A stretch of 64,000 nt of DNA from Lineus longissimus (GCF_910592395.1 NC_088320.1:11900501-11964500); one strand, 5' to 3'; counted from the stretch's first letter, positions 11,028 through 23,739 are shown. Notes: generated by a model not told the origin, from the sequence alone. A program made the numbers and translations.

Positions 11028-11263
11028 CTTCAAGAGTTTTTGGCCCGTTTGATTTTATGTCAGCACTACATGCACATGCAAACCCGGGGCAATATATTTA
11101 ATTTCTAAACACATCACTTCCATCAAAGACAGTTTGCTGAATTTTTATTTGGGGAAGCCCGTGAAGAAAGCTCCTAATGAATATGGATTTTCCAATATGA
11201 TCACGGAGTTAAAGATGGCAGGTGACTAGAAGCATTAGGCCGTCTTTGGCGACAGACCAAGGA

Positions 11264-11345
11264 GGATTCAGCGGTGACGTCACGGCTTTTCCAAGATGGC
11301 GCTGCAGATTGTAGACAAACTCGATCCACGGCCAAGGGAAAATCA
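11264..11345. repeat. Dispersed GTGACGTCACGG repeat
   Basis: A segment of about 65 bp with GTGACGTCACGGCTTTTCC, then AAGATGGCGCTGCAGATTG and a CAAACTCGATCCACGG end. It recurs at 33174-33255 and twice inside the foldback element (55958-56018 reversed, and 56960-57027 plus 57475-57480). It contains the palindrome TGACGTCA. Confidence 0.65.
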
Positions 11346-13212
11346 AGTCATCAAAGTAAAGTTAGATATTTCGCATCAAATGAGAGTTATTAGTACTTTT
11401 CTGCTATGAAATAAGTCTTTAGACAATAAGTTATCATTTGAATAATGGCAAGTGCTGTTTTGATGGGGAAAAATAGGTTTTTTTAAACCGAATAGCCGGG
11501 CACCGATCTTCCAAAATTAGCGATGGTTTCAAAACAGTCTCCCAAATATGGGGTAATCTCTTCATTACCATAATGTGATTTGGAGGCGTGATTACATATT
11601 TTACAAGTTCGAGACCTATACGAGACCTATAGAACCTTGGTTGGTTGGGAAATATTGACAGTGTCACCAGTATAACCTGATGGAATGATCCGCGAGCCTA
11701 AAAATTGTAAACTGGAGAGTCGCAAGCAACATTATCTCAGAGGCAGCGCGTAATTCCTCCTAGTTTCCGATTCGAGGTCATCCCTCGCAAGAAGAATGTT
11801 TGCTGATCAAACCGATATCGCTGATATAATTATGAGAAATTTTAGAAGTCCAGCGGATGGAGGCGATCGCAAAAAACCCTTGCCCTGCGAATTGCACGCC
11901 TGTGTGCAATTTCATGTTGCCAAGCCAATATCAACAAAATCATCTCCGACGAGCGCTGTGCTAAAAATGAACTGAAAGAACTATTCCACTTAATGTTAAG
12001 ACTGCCCCGGAGGTGTCTCGATTTGAGTGGTCCACCTGACTTGAGCATGTTTATGAATATGACTGATTTTAAGTAAGTACCCCACCTAAACTGAAGATGC
12101 ATTTTAGGTGCCCTACTTTGACTTAAGTAGCTTTATGAATACGAGCCCAATCTACTGCGCCAGAGAAACTTTCAGCAATAAAAAATCATCTCCGATATCC
12201 TTCCGGCTGAGTTTTGTTGATAATCCTGATTATGCTGATAGCTGGGGGAAGCATGTTGTATAATAGTCATCTTATGTAATCTACCTTCTGGGTCTCGGAG
12301 TGAAATTGTTACCTGCTGTGCTGGTATTATCATAATGATGTTAACAACCTGAATCGAAATTGACCACAATCAAACCATAACTGGTATCAATGAGCCGAGA
12401 GGGAATTCCTCACGTAATTGTAGGATCATTCTCTAATGCACACATAATATACAAGCATATTTTCCTCTGCTATGATTGGCCTCCATTGGACCAAAACTTG
12501 TCGAGTCTGTTGTAATGTAACTCTGTTGTTATCTACTTCTACTAGATGAACGTTCATTTCTATTTCTGTCTTGAACCAATCAAATCTGTCTGATGGCCGA
12601 AATCACCGCGCTTCAAATCACCTTTCTACACAAAAATAAACCTCACGACACAACACTTTTCCATATATCATAAGTAGAAGGAGAGAATCGATACTTGAAA
12701 TGCGATATACAACATGTTTTGATTTTTTTTTAATAGAAAGAGCATGAAAAGTCGAACATGTCCAATAGATTTCAGCTCATTCAGATTCAAAGGCGGCCAT
12801 TCCAAGCAGTGAAAGCGGGCCATCCCATTACACCACTACCACTGCGCCGGGGTATGGTGTACATGGTGTAGCATCTCAGTCGGTGATGTTTGTTTGCTCT
12901 TTAGTGCAGATTGGCGGTCATGCATGAAAGAAAACAAAACCGAATCAAACCCGTAACCGCAACAAAGCACTATTCCACCACCAAGAATGTAATAATATCG
13001 CCAAATTCACCAACAAATAAGCGTGAGCAGATCTATCATCAGCGAGTCGTGTTCGGAACAGTGCAGTCACATTACCAGCCACCCCGAATGTATGTCGTCC
13101 ATGCCCATTCCAGTGCAGTCCGTTAGGTCAATTCGATGAGGCCCCTGCAGCCTAGCTAACTCTCCAAAGAAGAGGTAACGATTTCGTCAGTTTCAATTTT
13201 GAAAGTGTATCA
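11346..13212. other. Non-coding interval
   Basis: No convincing gene. The frame 12911-13126 is open in both copies (35717-35932) but starts at a TTG, and I recognise nothing in it. Near 12075-12140 is a short imperfect inverted repeat with CACCTAAA and TTTAGGTG cores. The counterpart in copy 2 is 33256-36018 with the insertion of about 890 bp. Confidence 0.55.
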
Positions 13213-14450
13213 GGTAAAATGGGGTAAGTGTAGCCCCTGTCTAATTGTAGCCCCTGACTATGTTTTTGATTCATATTCAAGTAACCATGGCACCATTCAA
13301 CCATTCAGCCAACCCAAGCATGGATATGAAAGAGATGACTCTTGAGTTTCACAACATAAATAGTTTTGGATTATGCAACGTGTTATGTAAGAGCTTTTGC
13401 TATAAGAAGTAAACAAATCATACACCTACACAAAAAAGTTGGGATCGAACTTTTTGCAGGTATGAATTTTCAAAACTTACAGAGCATTGATATATTTGAA
13501 ACTTGGTTCAGGTGATCAGTATTGAGTGTAGAGAATGTTGTATGCGGCATTTGATGTCATTATTAAAAGTAAATTTTTCAGAGAAACTTTTCTGACCAAG
13601 GTACCCTCGGGGTATTTGTAGCCCCTATTAATAGCTCAATATATCCTGTCATGAATCACGAAGTTTATGTACTACCAACAATGATACATTTGAGGTTTCA
13701 TACCAGTTTATCTAACATTATTTCGAAATATAATATTTTCAAAGTTACTGGTGTCTCTAGTTAAAGCCACACCATTGACTAGATAGCAGCATTTCTTATG
13801 GTAAATGTACATTGCATTACCATTAAAGTGATGCCAGCTATAATTGGGATTGATACATGACCCGTCCCTGAAACTAAAGTTTTTAACGGCGCAGGACAAC
13901 TCCGTCAGTCAATTCAGAATATCAGAAGATGTTGTCTGACACAAGGTGTAATATACAACAGATCTAGAGGTGATAAATAGAACTTTGTGTATTATTACCA
14001 GTTTAAAAACAGTCGGATTTGCGACGACATTGTTTAAATTGTTGGTAAGTGATTACATCGAACATCACTTGATGTGTTCAATGAATACCTTTTGATACCA
14101 GCAAAATCACGTTGTCAACCTATATTGTAATGATACTAAATGTTTTATTACCATTAAAGACCATAAACCTGTGAAAAAGTGTTCGTATGCATAAAAAACA
14201 AGTAATTTGAAATTTCAGTTAGGGGCTACAGTTACCCCAAAGCCACGAGGTAATTGTAGCCCCTGACCACATGTCTTGAATTGCCTCTCAGAAGCATTGT
14301 TTTAGACAAAATGCTCTGAATTACAGGCAATATTTATATTGGAAGAGGTGCCACTACAAGATCCAGGCCGGTTTTTGTGAATCTGCTGGGAAATCTCTTG
14401 CGTAACCAAGGTTATAGGTGAAAAAGGGGCTACAACTACCCAATTTTACC
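13213..14450. mobile_element. 1.24-kb TIR element, GGTAAAATGGGG ends (copy 1)
   Basis: The left end GGTAAAATGGGGTAAG and the right end ACCCAATTTTACC are imperfect inverted repeats of about 27 bp. The motif TGTAGCCCCT (or its complement) recurs near both ends and internally (about 13240, 13255, 13617, 14225, 14258, 14427), as subterminal transposase sites often do. There is no long ORF, so it is non-autonomous. No clear target duplication is visible. Confidence 0.6.
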
Positions 14451-16815
14451 TTGCCTATTTTTGTCGCATGCAACCATGATCGCAAGTCCCTGTGACAAAA
14501 AGCACTAGTTTGCTTTGAGTTCATTGATCTGAATCACAACAGCTAGGTTACTATATGAACATGGCGCGTATGGGGCAGTATTCTATTCCGTGATATCGCT
14601 TTTCAAGGCAATCGATGTCAAAATAAGCATATAATACTCATGCATTGTTTTCTTTTAATCAATCATGTGTTGTTATTGATTAAACGTTGTTTATGTCATC
14701 GCGATCTATTGAATTTGTGTATCACAGATGCCAATTCAGAGAGGAAACTCAACATGCTTGTTTTGTAAACACCTTTATCCTGATCAGCGCCTCTTGTAGG
14801 GATCGAGCTCTGATGTTGTGGCGGCAAACGATTGTTTCCGACATTATTCCCCGCCAACAGAGCCACATCAACAGAGGGCCGGCATTAGAGGCATTGATCA
14901 GGAAAGAGGCCATAACTGTGCTTCGGAATTGGATCCGAGTGTTGCTTAAATATCTTCAAAACCCGCGACGGTTTTCAATTCTAAAATACCTACCTTTTCT
15001 AGCCACTAAAATTGTGTGATCAACATTATCTTCCGATTTTCCCATCTCAGTCCGGTCCGCTCACCGAGCATTTTGCACAACGGATTTCAGCAAACGATGA
15101 CTTACTTTAAAGTGTAAGTAGAAAGCACTTGAAATCGTTCGAAATACCGTTTACCGGTGAGACACTAACTCGATATATCACAAGTGACAACATTTATGTG
15201 CCGAAATGTTGCCACATAACCTATATCGGAGATTTAAAGCGCCGTTCAAGGGGCAAATATATTGGCGCCAAAAACAGACGTCGGCAATGTTTGGGAAAAT
15301 GACGTCATACAACGTAAAATCCGAGAAAAACGTCCTCGTGTCGCCGACGTGTTGAGTACTTGGGTGGCACTACACAGTGCGGAGCACGGTGTCAAGGGCA
15401 GCGTCAAATAGGCACGAGGTAATCTTTCAGTTCTTGCTGAGGCCTATTCATACATCACAGGCACCATAATCTATACATTTCTGGGTTCATATTAATCCAG
15501 AGAAGGAGTCTACAACATGTTCATTGCATTTCATTCATAAGTGCACCAATGGGCGGCGCAACATTTGACACCACTCGGATCTTGAAAATGGTAAATATTT
15601 TACCAAGGAATGGCATGATGTGTGCGATCTTCAGACGGGCCTCAATTGGTTCAAAATGAATGATTTGGGAATAACATTACCACCGGCAGATAGCCAAATG
15701 CATCTAGTTTCTTTATTTGTTAAGAAAACGTGGGGTCATCTCGGCTATGTTTTCGCTATATGGCCTAGAATTCGGACGAGCATAATTGACACTTGCACAA
15801 CTGCGCCCAACCTCGCGTGGCAGATGAAAGGTATGTTACATATTGAGGTCAAACTGAGCATTGAGACCCGCTACAAATGGCACAGATGCTAGGCTCATAA
15901 AATCGCCAAAGATCCTTCTGCCTATGGAAACAAAGACCAAGGCGTCAAAGTAAATTGTGTTTGGAACAGGATGGACCCATTCATGAACATGGAAACGACC
16001 TGCGTCTTAAGAACTACATTTCTCTTGGTGGGGGGGGGGGGGGGGGGACGGACCCCGTCCCCACTGTGTAGTGCCACCTTGCGAAATGTACGTACCCTGG
16101 CGCAATAGAGGTCGATATAACGTAACATACAATTTTGTGACGTCGTACGATGTAAATGGCACCCTTCATGGACCAGTGCGGTTTTTTTGGCGGGAATACA
16201 AGTTGCCTCATCATGACGAGCCGTGTTTGACACATGCATTTAGCATTTGGGCTCATATGCTGCAGAAAATTATCATTTATGAAGCGGCTGTGGTTGGGAT
16301 GAACTTTTGAATGGATTAAAGCGCAGGGACAAGCTGTAATGATCAATTTGAAGTAGGTTTGATGAAAATCAAAGAGAAATTGTGAACTGTAGAGCGATTT
16401 TCTACATTTCTGAACATCTCGGACCAAACTAATATGAAAAGTCAAGGACTTAGTGCGCCCCCTTTAGGTCGGGGAGCACCCCTAACCCCCTACGATAGCA
16501 TAACGTTTTTACCCAGTACAATGGAGGGGAAATCCTCCAAACCCCCCTTGTTGGGACAAGCCATAGTTCCTTCCGACATATTTTTGTTTTGGTAATACAT
16601 TGTCAATACTGAGTGTAAGTCACTGTTATATATTATCCGGGGGACACCACCCCCCCCCATTTTAGCCTTGCTGCCAGGCAGATTATTCATCATTTCTTCC
16701 CTCAAGCTTTTAAGAGAGTTCATATTTGTTCCAATCATGGCAAATTGGTTTCACGGATGCTACAAGCCTATACCAGGCCTCAATAGTTTCATGGTCATGC
16801 ACCCTTTGTGAAGCC
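14451..16815. other. Gene-poor interval with poly-G tract
   Basis: Several frames are open in both copies (14687-15019 and 37641-37928; 15620-15892 and 38431-38712; 16071-16310 and 38877-39089) and keep similar peptides. None has a recognisable domain, so I do not call genes. A poly-G tract lies at 16029-16047. The region 16460-16690 has repeated CCCCCAAACCCCC-like text and resembles 49990-50160. Confidence 0.45.
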
Positions 16816-17404
16816 ATTGTTCGCGTATAGTGTAGTATACCGTATACCTCTATGGAAAAGGTGCCTAAGGCACCTATTCCATAGAGCTATACCCTATACT
16901 ATACTATACGCGAACAATAGTTTCATGGTCATGCACCCTTTGTGAAGCCATTGTTCGCGTATAGTGTAGTATACCGTATACCTCTATGGAATAGGTGCCT
17001 TAGGCACCTATTCCATAGAGCTATACCCTATACTATACTATACGCGAACAATAGTTTCATGGTCATGCACCCTTTGTGAAGCCATTGTTCGCGTATAGTG
17101 TAGTATACCGTATACCTCTATGGAATAGGTGCCTTAGGCACCTATTCCATAGAGCTATACCCTATACTATACTATACGCGAACAATAGTTTCATGGTCAT
17201 GCACCCTTTGTGAAGCCATTGTTCGCGTATAGTGTAGTATACCGTATACCTCTATGGGGAAGGTGCCTTAGGCACCTATTCCATAGAGCTATACCCTATA
17301 CTATACTATACGCCAACAATAGTTTCATGGTCATGCACCCTTTGTGAAGCCATTGTTCGCGTATAGTGTAGTATACCGTATACCTCTATGGGGAAGGTGC
17401 CTTA
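16816..17404. repeat. Tandem array of long hairpins (134-bp unit, 4.4 copies)
   Basis: The unit is a 103-bp imperfect palindrome (ATTGTTCGCGTATAG ... CTATACGCGAACAAT, centre GGTGCCTTAGGCACC) plus a 31-bp spacer. Hairpins lie at 16816-16918, 16950-17052, 17084-17186 and 17218-17320, and a left half arm at 17352-17404. The arms are about 49 nt with only a few mismatches. Copy 2 has about 30 bp of unrelated or remnant sequence at this site (39590-39620), so the array is specific to copy 1. Confidence 0.9.
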
Positions 17405-19129
17405 TGGTTGGGATCTTAGAGGTGATTTACAGGCTTCAAATCCTTGTTGCATTTCAAATCGAGAGCAGGAAGTCTACTAGGTGTTATAAGAAACAGACTC
17501 TTACAAAAATAACCCAATTGAACTACAGGCCCTGTGATGTAATCACCTGGTATTGTAATGTGCCATGATTGGTTAGCATGATTATAGGCCAATGTTTGTT
17601 TGACAAAATACAAAGGAATAAAGTTCACCCATGACTAATAATGATCAATTCATTTTAAATTTACATCATATTTAGGCATTAATTTCATGACTGGCTTGGC
17701 CCTACTAATGCCTTTAGCTTGGATAAGTCACTAATCTTGTTAAAGCCAAGGGAACCGACAAACCTTATAGACAGGATAGTATAACATCGTCCGCTAGGGT
17801 GCAGAAATTCGGTCATTCATGGATCTCTAGCCAACATGCTCGCGCAATCGGCGTTTGGATTATGATTATGATTTTGCTTGTGAAGCGCTGCTAAATACAA
17901 ATAATGTCTTTAGTTATGTTGGCATTTTATATCGGGGGTGGTTCAAAAATTGAAATTAATTCAATAATTGAATAATTAGGGCCTACAGCCAACCAAGGGC
18001 AATCAAATATGCGACTCCGAGGAGCTACCTGGTGACGAGATGGTTGGTGATGAGATTAGTTCTACCCGGCAATAAAATCGGCGCCATTTTGATATCAAAA
18101 GTGCGACAAGAAAATGTTTCTTGGTATATGGATTGGATTGACCAAATAAGGAAAATATTTCCCCACGTGTAAAGCTTACGCGCCCCCACCTAAGGGGGGG
18201 GGGGGGCGTATAATTATTTGTTCGCATGGATGATGTTCTTAATCCTTTGATACAAGTGTTGTTACAATTTATATGTGGCACCATAAAACCAGAACTTACT
18301 TGGTCTCAGCTGATTGTTGTGTCAGGCATTTTGCCGACGAATGTTTAGGGTCACTACTGGCTGCAGATCACCGTATGTAATTTTTACACAAATTACCCTA
18401 AAGGCACAGATCCGTCAGACATTATATGAAAAACATCAAATTTTGCCACAAAAAGTAAGTACAAACTTCTCCAAAATCATGGGAAGTGTCCGCAAGGAAT
18501 GCTTTTGCTTTAAAGTGAAGTCTCCGACACTTAAAATTCCATCAAGAGCCAGTTTTTAGAAGAAGCAGACAGTGGGTAATATAATGACCGTCTCAGATTT
18601 GCCTGATTTTTTGGGGGTAAAAGGCCTATGGGTAGATAGAAAAATCCTGAAATTCCAGGTTCCTAAATCCAGCAGTTTTTTTTCTAGGGCCTCTCTGGAA
18701 CAGTTTATGTGGACACTGATTCCTTAGGAGTTAAAGTCCCTTTTTTCTGTGGGTGATATACAGAAAGAAGAAGTGAACAAAATAACATATTTTCAATTTG
18801 ACTGAGTGATTTATTTCGATAATGATTTACATCATTGGTTCCTCGGCCGTAGAACAACCAGCCTTTGGTTCGTCGCGAGTCCCCGCATCCCCAGCATCAC
18901 CTCTCACCGAGCCATTGTCTTCAACTCGTTCGCCGATCCTCGAAACAACCCGATACCAGAGTATCCCTTTGTCAAGCTGAAATAGGAAGACTAGATGATA
19001 TACGGTATCCAATTCGTCAATGAACAGACTCCATGAGGTCAACACTACTAACTTAAATTATAATATAGTCCTGACGGCCCTCAATTTCAATGTGATATAT
19101 TGGAAATAATGTGAAGTGTACGTCTTAGA
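17405..19129. other. Non-coding interval including a copy-1-specific block of about 640 bp
   Basis: From 17979 to 18618 there is sequence absent from copy 2, where 40175 joins directly to AAAGGCCTATGGG. The block has a poly-G tract (18195-18207) and no recognisable gene. Sequence after 18619 is almost identical to copy 2 from 40178. Confidence 0.6.
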
Positions 19130-20165
19130 GACCACCATTCCTAGGTATTGTTGTTCCATAGACTACCACACCTAGCAACTAATGTCTCATGAGACACCTA
19201 TCCCTAGGTTGGACAGTCCATTGGACATTAGTAACCGTGTTCACAGTCCGGACACATTCAAAACTAGAGATAAGTGTCCAATGAACTTCTATTCCTAGCT
19301 ACGAGAGTCCGATGGACATTGAATCACGCGTTCAGTATCCGGGGACATTAAATCCTAGGTACTAAGGTCCAAACTACTCCTATTCCTAGAGTTAAAGGTC
19401 CGGACGATTGAACTCAGAAGATTTTAACCACTCGGTTGGCTAAGATTCCAATTTTTTCCAAATCTGATTCATTAAAAGGGAGAACCTGGATAACTCAATC
19501 ACATGCACTATAAAGTAAAACGCCTACTTTGTAGTTTTTTAGCGGCAACACGCCGAAGAACTCGCTTCTGGTTTGCATTTGCTTTAGCGGGGTATTTTCT
19601 AAACGACAAATACCGAAAAACTTCCGCTGGAGAACTGATGTTTCTCGGCCGTGTTGCGCGTGTCCTCTCCATTTCGAATGGCAGAGCATTGGCTAGGCGG
19701 AGCATTTTATAGCAACTTTTGATAGTACTTACGCAACACATTTTTTTATTAAGATGACGAAATTGTCATATGAAAAAAAGAAAAAAAGAGAGTCAATCGC
19801 GCCGATACTAACCATTGTATTATATTATTACAGTAACTAAAAAGGAAAATCGCCAAGGCCACAAGACTCTCAACCATGAACCAGGCACTGTTCCACTGCG
19901 CCATGAGAGCCGAAGGAAAATGACCCGATTTTTAGCCTACCTATTCCTACAATCAAATACCATGTCACATTACGCGACTATTTATATAAGGAATGGGCAT
20001 TATCTGCGTGGGACTTTATGCGCTGTTACTGCTGTAAAAGCGATCAATGTCCCTAGTGGCTAAAGTCCGCATGTCCCTATATAGGACCAGGGATAGATGT
20101 CCGGTAAAGACTATTATCCGGAGGACCCCCATCCCTGGGAACAGGGGTCCGGACTATTTAAGGGT
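19130..20165. repeat. Degenerate CCTAGG / GTCCGGAC repeat blocks
   Basis: Diverged units with a CCTAG half and a GTCC/GGAC half alternate at 19130-19410 and again at 20045-20165, framing about 640 bp without a recognised gene. Both halves are short palindromes. The copy 2 equivalent is 40685-41735, which has one extra 16-bp duplication near 41604-41619. They may be the ends of one element, but no target duplication is visible. Confidence 0.5.
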
Positions 20166-20199
20166 TAGACGTGTGTAACTTCTCATTAATAAATTTCAG

Positions 20200-22450
20200 G
20201 GCCTATTCATATTCTGTGAAGATTTACATGAAGGACCTGAATCTGTCTATTCAGTAATTAATCGCTGTTTTAAGCTAAACACCCTTACGTTCCTACACCA
20301 ATCGACTTTACCTAAACCAGCAGAAACACGCAAAGACATAAACTATAACCTCACCAACGGATGATGAGTCAACTTTTGCCAATATGCTAATATTCCCAGC
20401 TGACATTTTAACCGAATTGGGTACCTACATAATTCACCATAGCAAAGACAGTTACTACACGACTAATTGGGGACACATAGTTAATGCTTACAAAATTCCA
20501 TGTGTAATGCTTCTAGTTGGCTGGATTTACCGCTGTCCCAGACTCCGCAATCAAATTCGTCAACATTTTCAACGAGGCCGTTATTGAATTAGATCACATC
20601 GTTGTCGCCAGCTCGACCACTCTTTCTAAAAACCTAGGCTTAGTTTTACTCAGGTTCACAGATATGCCCCACATCAATCAATAATCAAGGAGTGCGTCCA
20701 ATTGTTTTATAGACCAACGGCCGATCTCGAAACTAAGATTGTGTCGTCTGCATACATCATACAAAATACAGAAGACAGAATTTCGCCTTGTTGCAGACCA
20801 GTAACACTGGTGAACTCGTTACTCATTTCACCATTTCATCTGACCGTTGAACACAAGCACTTTTGCATGGAATTTAACATACCGAACATTTTACCTTTCA
20901 GACCATATTTCATAAGCTTATACAATAGACCTCGTAGTGAGTAATCGACAAAGCAACAGTATAACCGTTCGTTTATATTGACAGATCGCTCGACCATGCT
21001 TCTAAGTGTGAACGCTACATCTAGTGTACCAAGTCCTGGTCTAAAAACCAAACTGACCATTGCAAAGCATATTCTGTCCTTGAGACCAATTCATAGGTCT
21101 GGCATTTAGTACGGAGGTGAACATTTCACCTTAATTACTAATCAGAGAGATGCCACGATAATTAGTAATCTCATTAGCACCGTTTTCTTATGTAACGGCA
21201 CAATAACAGCATTGCACCAAAGCTTTGGGTAGGTGCCTGTATAGTACCCCCTGGTATATGGCACGGCTTAGGCCATGAGGGAATTCCTTTATGGCCCAGT
21301 GGTTGGCGCGTTGGCCCCAGAGTGGAAGTTAAGCTATGCGCCTACAGAGAACACACGATTGAATAACTTATTTAAAGGGAACTGAAACCGCCAAGCCAGT
21401 TCGTATGACCTCGTTTTCATTTCCCGCGTATGGGGTGATCAGAACGAGGCATGAATGAAACGTGGCGCCTAGCTGTCAATCATTGAGTGACGTCACTGCT
21501 ATGGAATTTACTACGAAAACTCATGAATGAAAGATCGCATGACTCACGTGATTCTCACATGATTCTCAACAAATTGAACTGCGCATGCTCGGGCACTGAG
21601 GGCGGAGCTACAAATCTGAACTCGAATAGGAAGTTGGAAGTTTGACTTTCTCGGGCGGTGAAAGTCGAAAAGTTGAATAAATCGCTCGGCGGTTCCAGTT
21701 CCCTTTAAGACCGGTAACAACATTACATTGTTTTCCAGTATACATTCATTTAGGATACTGTCCTCCGCCGGAGCCTTATTTCTATCCAACTTATAGCGAT
21801 AGCGCTAAGAAGCCCAGCATCACTAAAGACAGCTCAGGCGTGTTGACTAAGTAAGTCAAGTTCGCTGCTATTTTATTTTCTACCTGAAGTTGTCATGGAA
21901 CTCATTAGCGACCAGTGTGTTACGGGGTGCGGCTTCTTTCTATTTTAGAATTTTGAAATATTTTCTAGGATTGCGTTTTGTCAGCACCTGCATTGAAAGA
22001 GACAGCCTACTTAAACTCCCTTTTCTCAGCTAGTAACAGTTCGTAGGCGGGCTTAGACCGGCTTCTTTTGAACTCCTTTAGCGCAGCCTTGTTGAATTTC
22101 ATTTTATCATAACATTCGCGTTTGAACCAGTTGGGAGCGTCTCCTAACGAAAACACAAGATTAAACTTTTCAGGAAAAATACGTGTCCTCAATTGGGTGT
22201 CATGCGGTAGTAACGAGATCGACATAATGATTGACTCCCAATTCATTCGCTGGAATGAGCTGTAGGTCTTCTGTAAGTTTTTTTTTATTGTGTTCTCAAG
22301 GTCATTTTAAAATTGATTAGCAAGTGCATCGTTCCGTGCCACTCGATCATACGAAGTGCGAGCTTTGCAATTATTGATAGGAGTGGCCGCTTCAGAATTA
22401 ACACCAGCAATAAAACAGCTAATAGAAGCATGGTTAGACGTTGTGCTTAG
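20200..22450 (-). pseudogene. LINE reverse transcriptase relic, copy 2 (spans the unit junction)
   Basis: Here the 3' part missing from copy 1 is visible. On the minus strand after YADD (20743-20754) come an SRSAVGL motif, a WGISVNLSKTK block (near 20640-20670), a VDEF block, and an EALHMEFCKH ... CYGEL block near 20420-20540, all in the order expected of a LINE ORF2 C-terminus. The RT N-part (RNKAPAEDSILNE, complement of about 21740-21790) is separated from the next block by a 329-bp MITE. Stops and frameshifts are frequent. Confidence 0.8.
21376..21704. mobile_element. 329-bp MITE with TTAA target duplication
   Basis: The ends are AGGGAACTG ... CAGTTCCCT, followed inward by AACCGCC/GGCGG. 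TTAA lies on both sides (21372-21375 and 21705-21708). Copy 1 has the empty site at 708-711 (TTATTTAAGACCGG). TTAA duplication is typical of piggyBac and Kolobok elements. Copy 3 keeps only the right part (43089-43314). Confidence 0.85.
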
Positions 22451-23014
22451 GTCAACCGCTTTGAATGACTCGACGAAACTAGTGCTATGATGGACGTGCC
22501 ATTATGGGTAAAGCATGTGAACTTTCAACTATCGGGGTTTGTATCTCCATTCAGAATTGACAAGCCGCACGAGCCACATAAATAAGGAACACTTCCACCC
22601 TGAGCATTCACATTCATAAATCTTCAGAACTCCTGTCATCGGAAAATGAATATTCAGAGAATTCTTCTTCTTTTCGTTCGTTCGCCCGGCACTTGGAGCT
22701 GATTTTCTCCAGGGAGTATTCTTGTTCCAAAGCGGGATGACTGTTTATGCGTGACACTGCGGTTATGCGCCAATTGGGTTTATTGGCCTAGTGAATCCGA
22801 CTTCGGCGAAAGGCTAATGCGCTAATTGGGTTTATTGGCCAAGTGAATCCGACTTCGACGTAAGGCTGAGTCCACGCGAGCTACTCATATTTCACTTGGT
22901 GGGGTCTTGAACCTGCCCTGGCATAGACGCAAGATACAAGGAACCTCGGTTTTAAGTCTCATTCGAAGGACTGTGAAGAGCCAGGAATTTTAGTTCCTTG
23001 AAAAGCCAGGCCGG

Positions 23015-23187
23015 TGTACCAGCGATAGCAGTCCTAGGGTTAGTTGTCCCCAAAACAAAACATTGGTATTGTCAACGGTTATGGTCAGGGTGAGTCGTAT
23101 ACTCGTAAAAAGAGAACACCAAGCCTTACTCAGCTGTTACAATAGAAAGCGGACTATGGTTCCAGGGGGACTTTGATCGCGTTCACA
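23015..23187. mobile_element. 173-bp MITE flanked by CCGG (Ginger1-like), copy 2
   Basis: Orthologue of 2130-2302, with CCGG at 23011-23014 and 23188-23191. Confidence 0.72.
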
Positions 23188-23339
23188 CCGGTTCATCCAG
23201 AAATACAATTGTGGGTTCTCCCCGATCCATGGCAATTGTTATTCATAGTTCCTATAGCACTTCTATCATAAAGAGGGCGTGCGCGCAGGGAACGGCAAGG
23301 GTCAGGGTTAGGGTAAGGGTTAGACGAATTTCCCCCACT

Positions 23340-23700
23340 CATTGCGGAAATATATTAACACTCGCCACTGTTTTGCCAAGCGTTTCTATGCATTATGAAT
23401 CGATAGCTGTGGAAACAATCCAAACCCTCGATTACTTCCCTTCTGATTACGTCTCTCTGTCCTCGTAAGGTCTCAACTGCAGCGACGATTCTGGTACATA
23501 AGTCATTGATATCTTGTGGCGGCAACTTGTAAACTTGATTCTAAAGATGTCCCCACAAAAAAAACCCACAGGGGGTGAGGTTCCGGGGACCTTGGTGGCC
23601 TCTCAATCTCATGGTTGATCGAACCAAATGCATCTGCTACTTGCTCGAGGCTTCCAGTCTTCAACCACTCTGTACCGCAAACACACGCCGCTCAGTTGTA
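23340..23700 (-). pseudogene. Mariner-type transposase relic, copy 2
   Basis: Same truncated structure as 2500-2862, further decayed: a base is lost in the HTH part, so the frame is broken. A small deletion follows at 23705, where the copy-2-specific insertion begins. Confidence 0.5.
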
Positions 23701-23739
23701 AGCTGAGAAAAATTATCACAAGCTCCTCAAACCAATAAT

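Larger units (their letters stand above)
1..20731. repeat. Segmental repeat, copy 1 (left end cut by window)
   Basis: The first bases recur at 20732 and again at 42304, and the match continues collinearly for the whole unit. The copies differ by a few percent of bases plus discrete insertions. Unique to copy 1 are the hairpin array at 16816-17404, a block of about 640 bp at 17979-18618, and a CCGG-flanked MITE at 718-878. It lacks the MITEs at 26055-26244 and 26569-26931 of copy 2. The unit starts in the middle of a LINE relic, so the repeat boundary chosen here is only where the window begins, not a biological end. Confidence 0.93.

Noticed and set aside
15620-15892. Open frames at 15620-15892, 16071-16310 and their copy 2 counterparts as genes
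   Set aside because: Non-ATG starts, no domain, and a second strand is also open. Kept only as part of the gene-poor interval.
16816-17404. CRISPR array
   Set aside because: The repeats are 103-bp hairpins with identical 31-bp spacers in a eukaryotic sequence; spacers in a CRISPR array would differ.
19495-19741. Three overlapping frames identical in two copies (19495-19741 and 41051-41297)
   Set aside because: Overlapping frames on both strands cannot all be genes, and the identity is explained by the near-identical junction segment. No domain is seen.
21544-21789. 81-codon frame 21544-21789 as a gene
   Set aside because: It is a chance read-through from the LINE RNKAP block into the inserted TTAA MITE.
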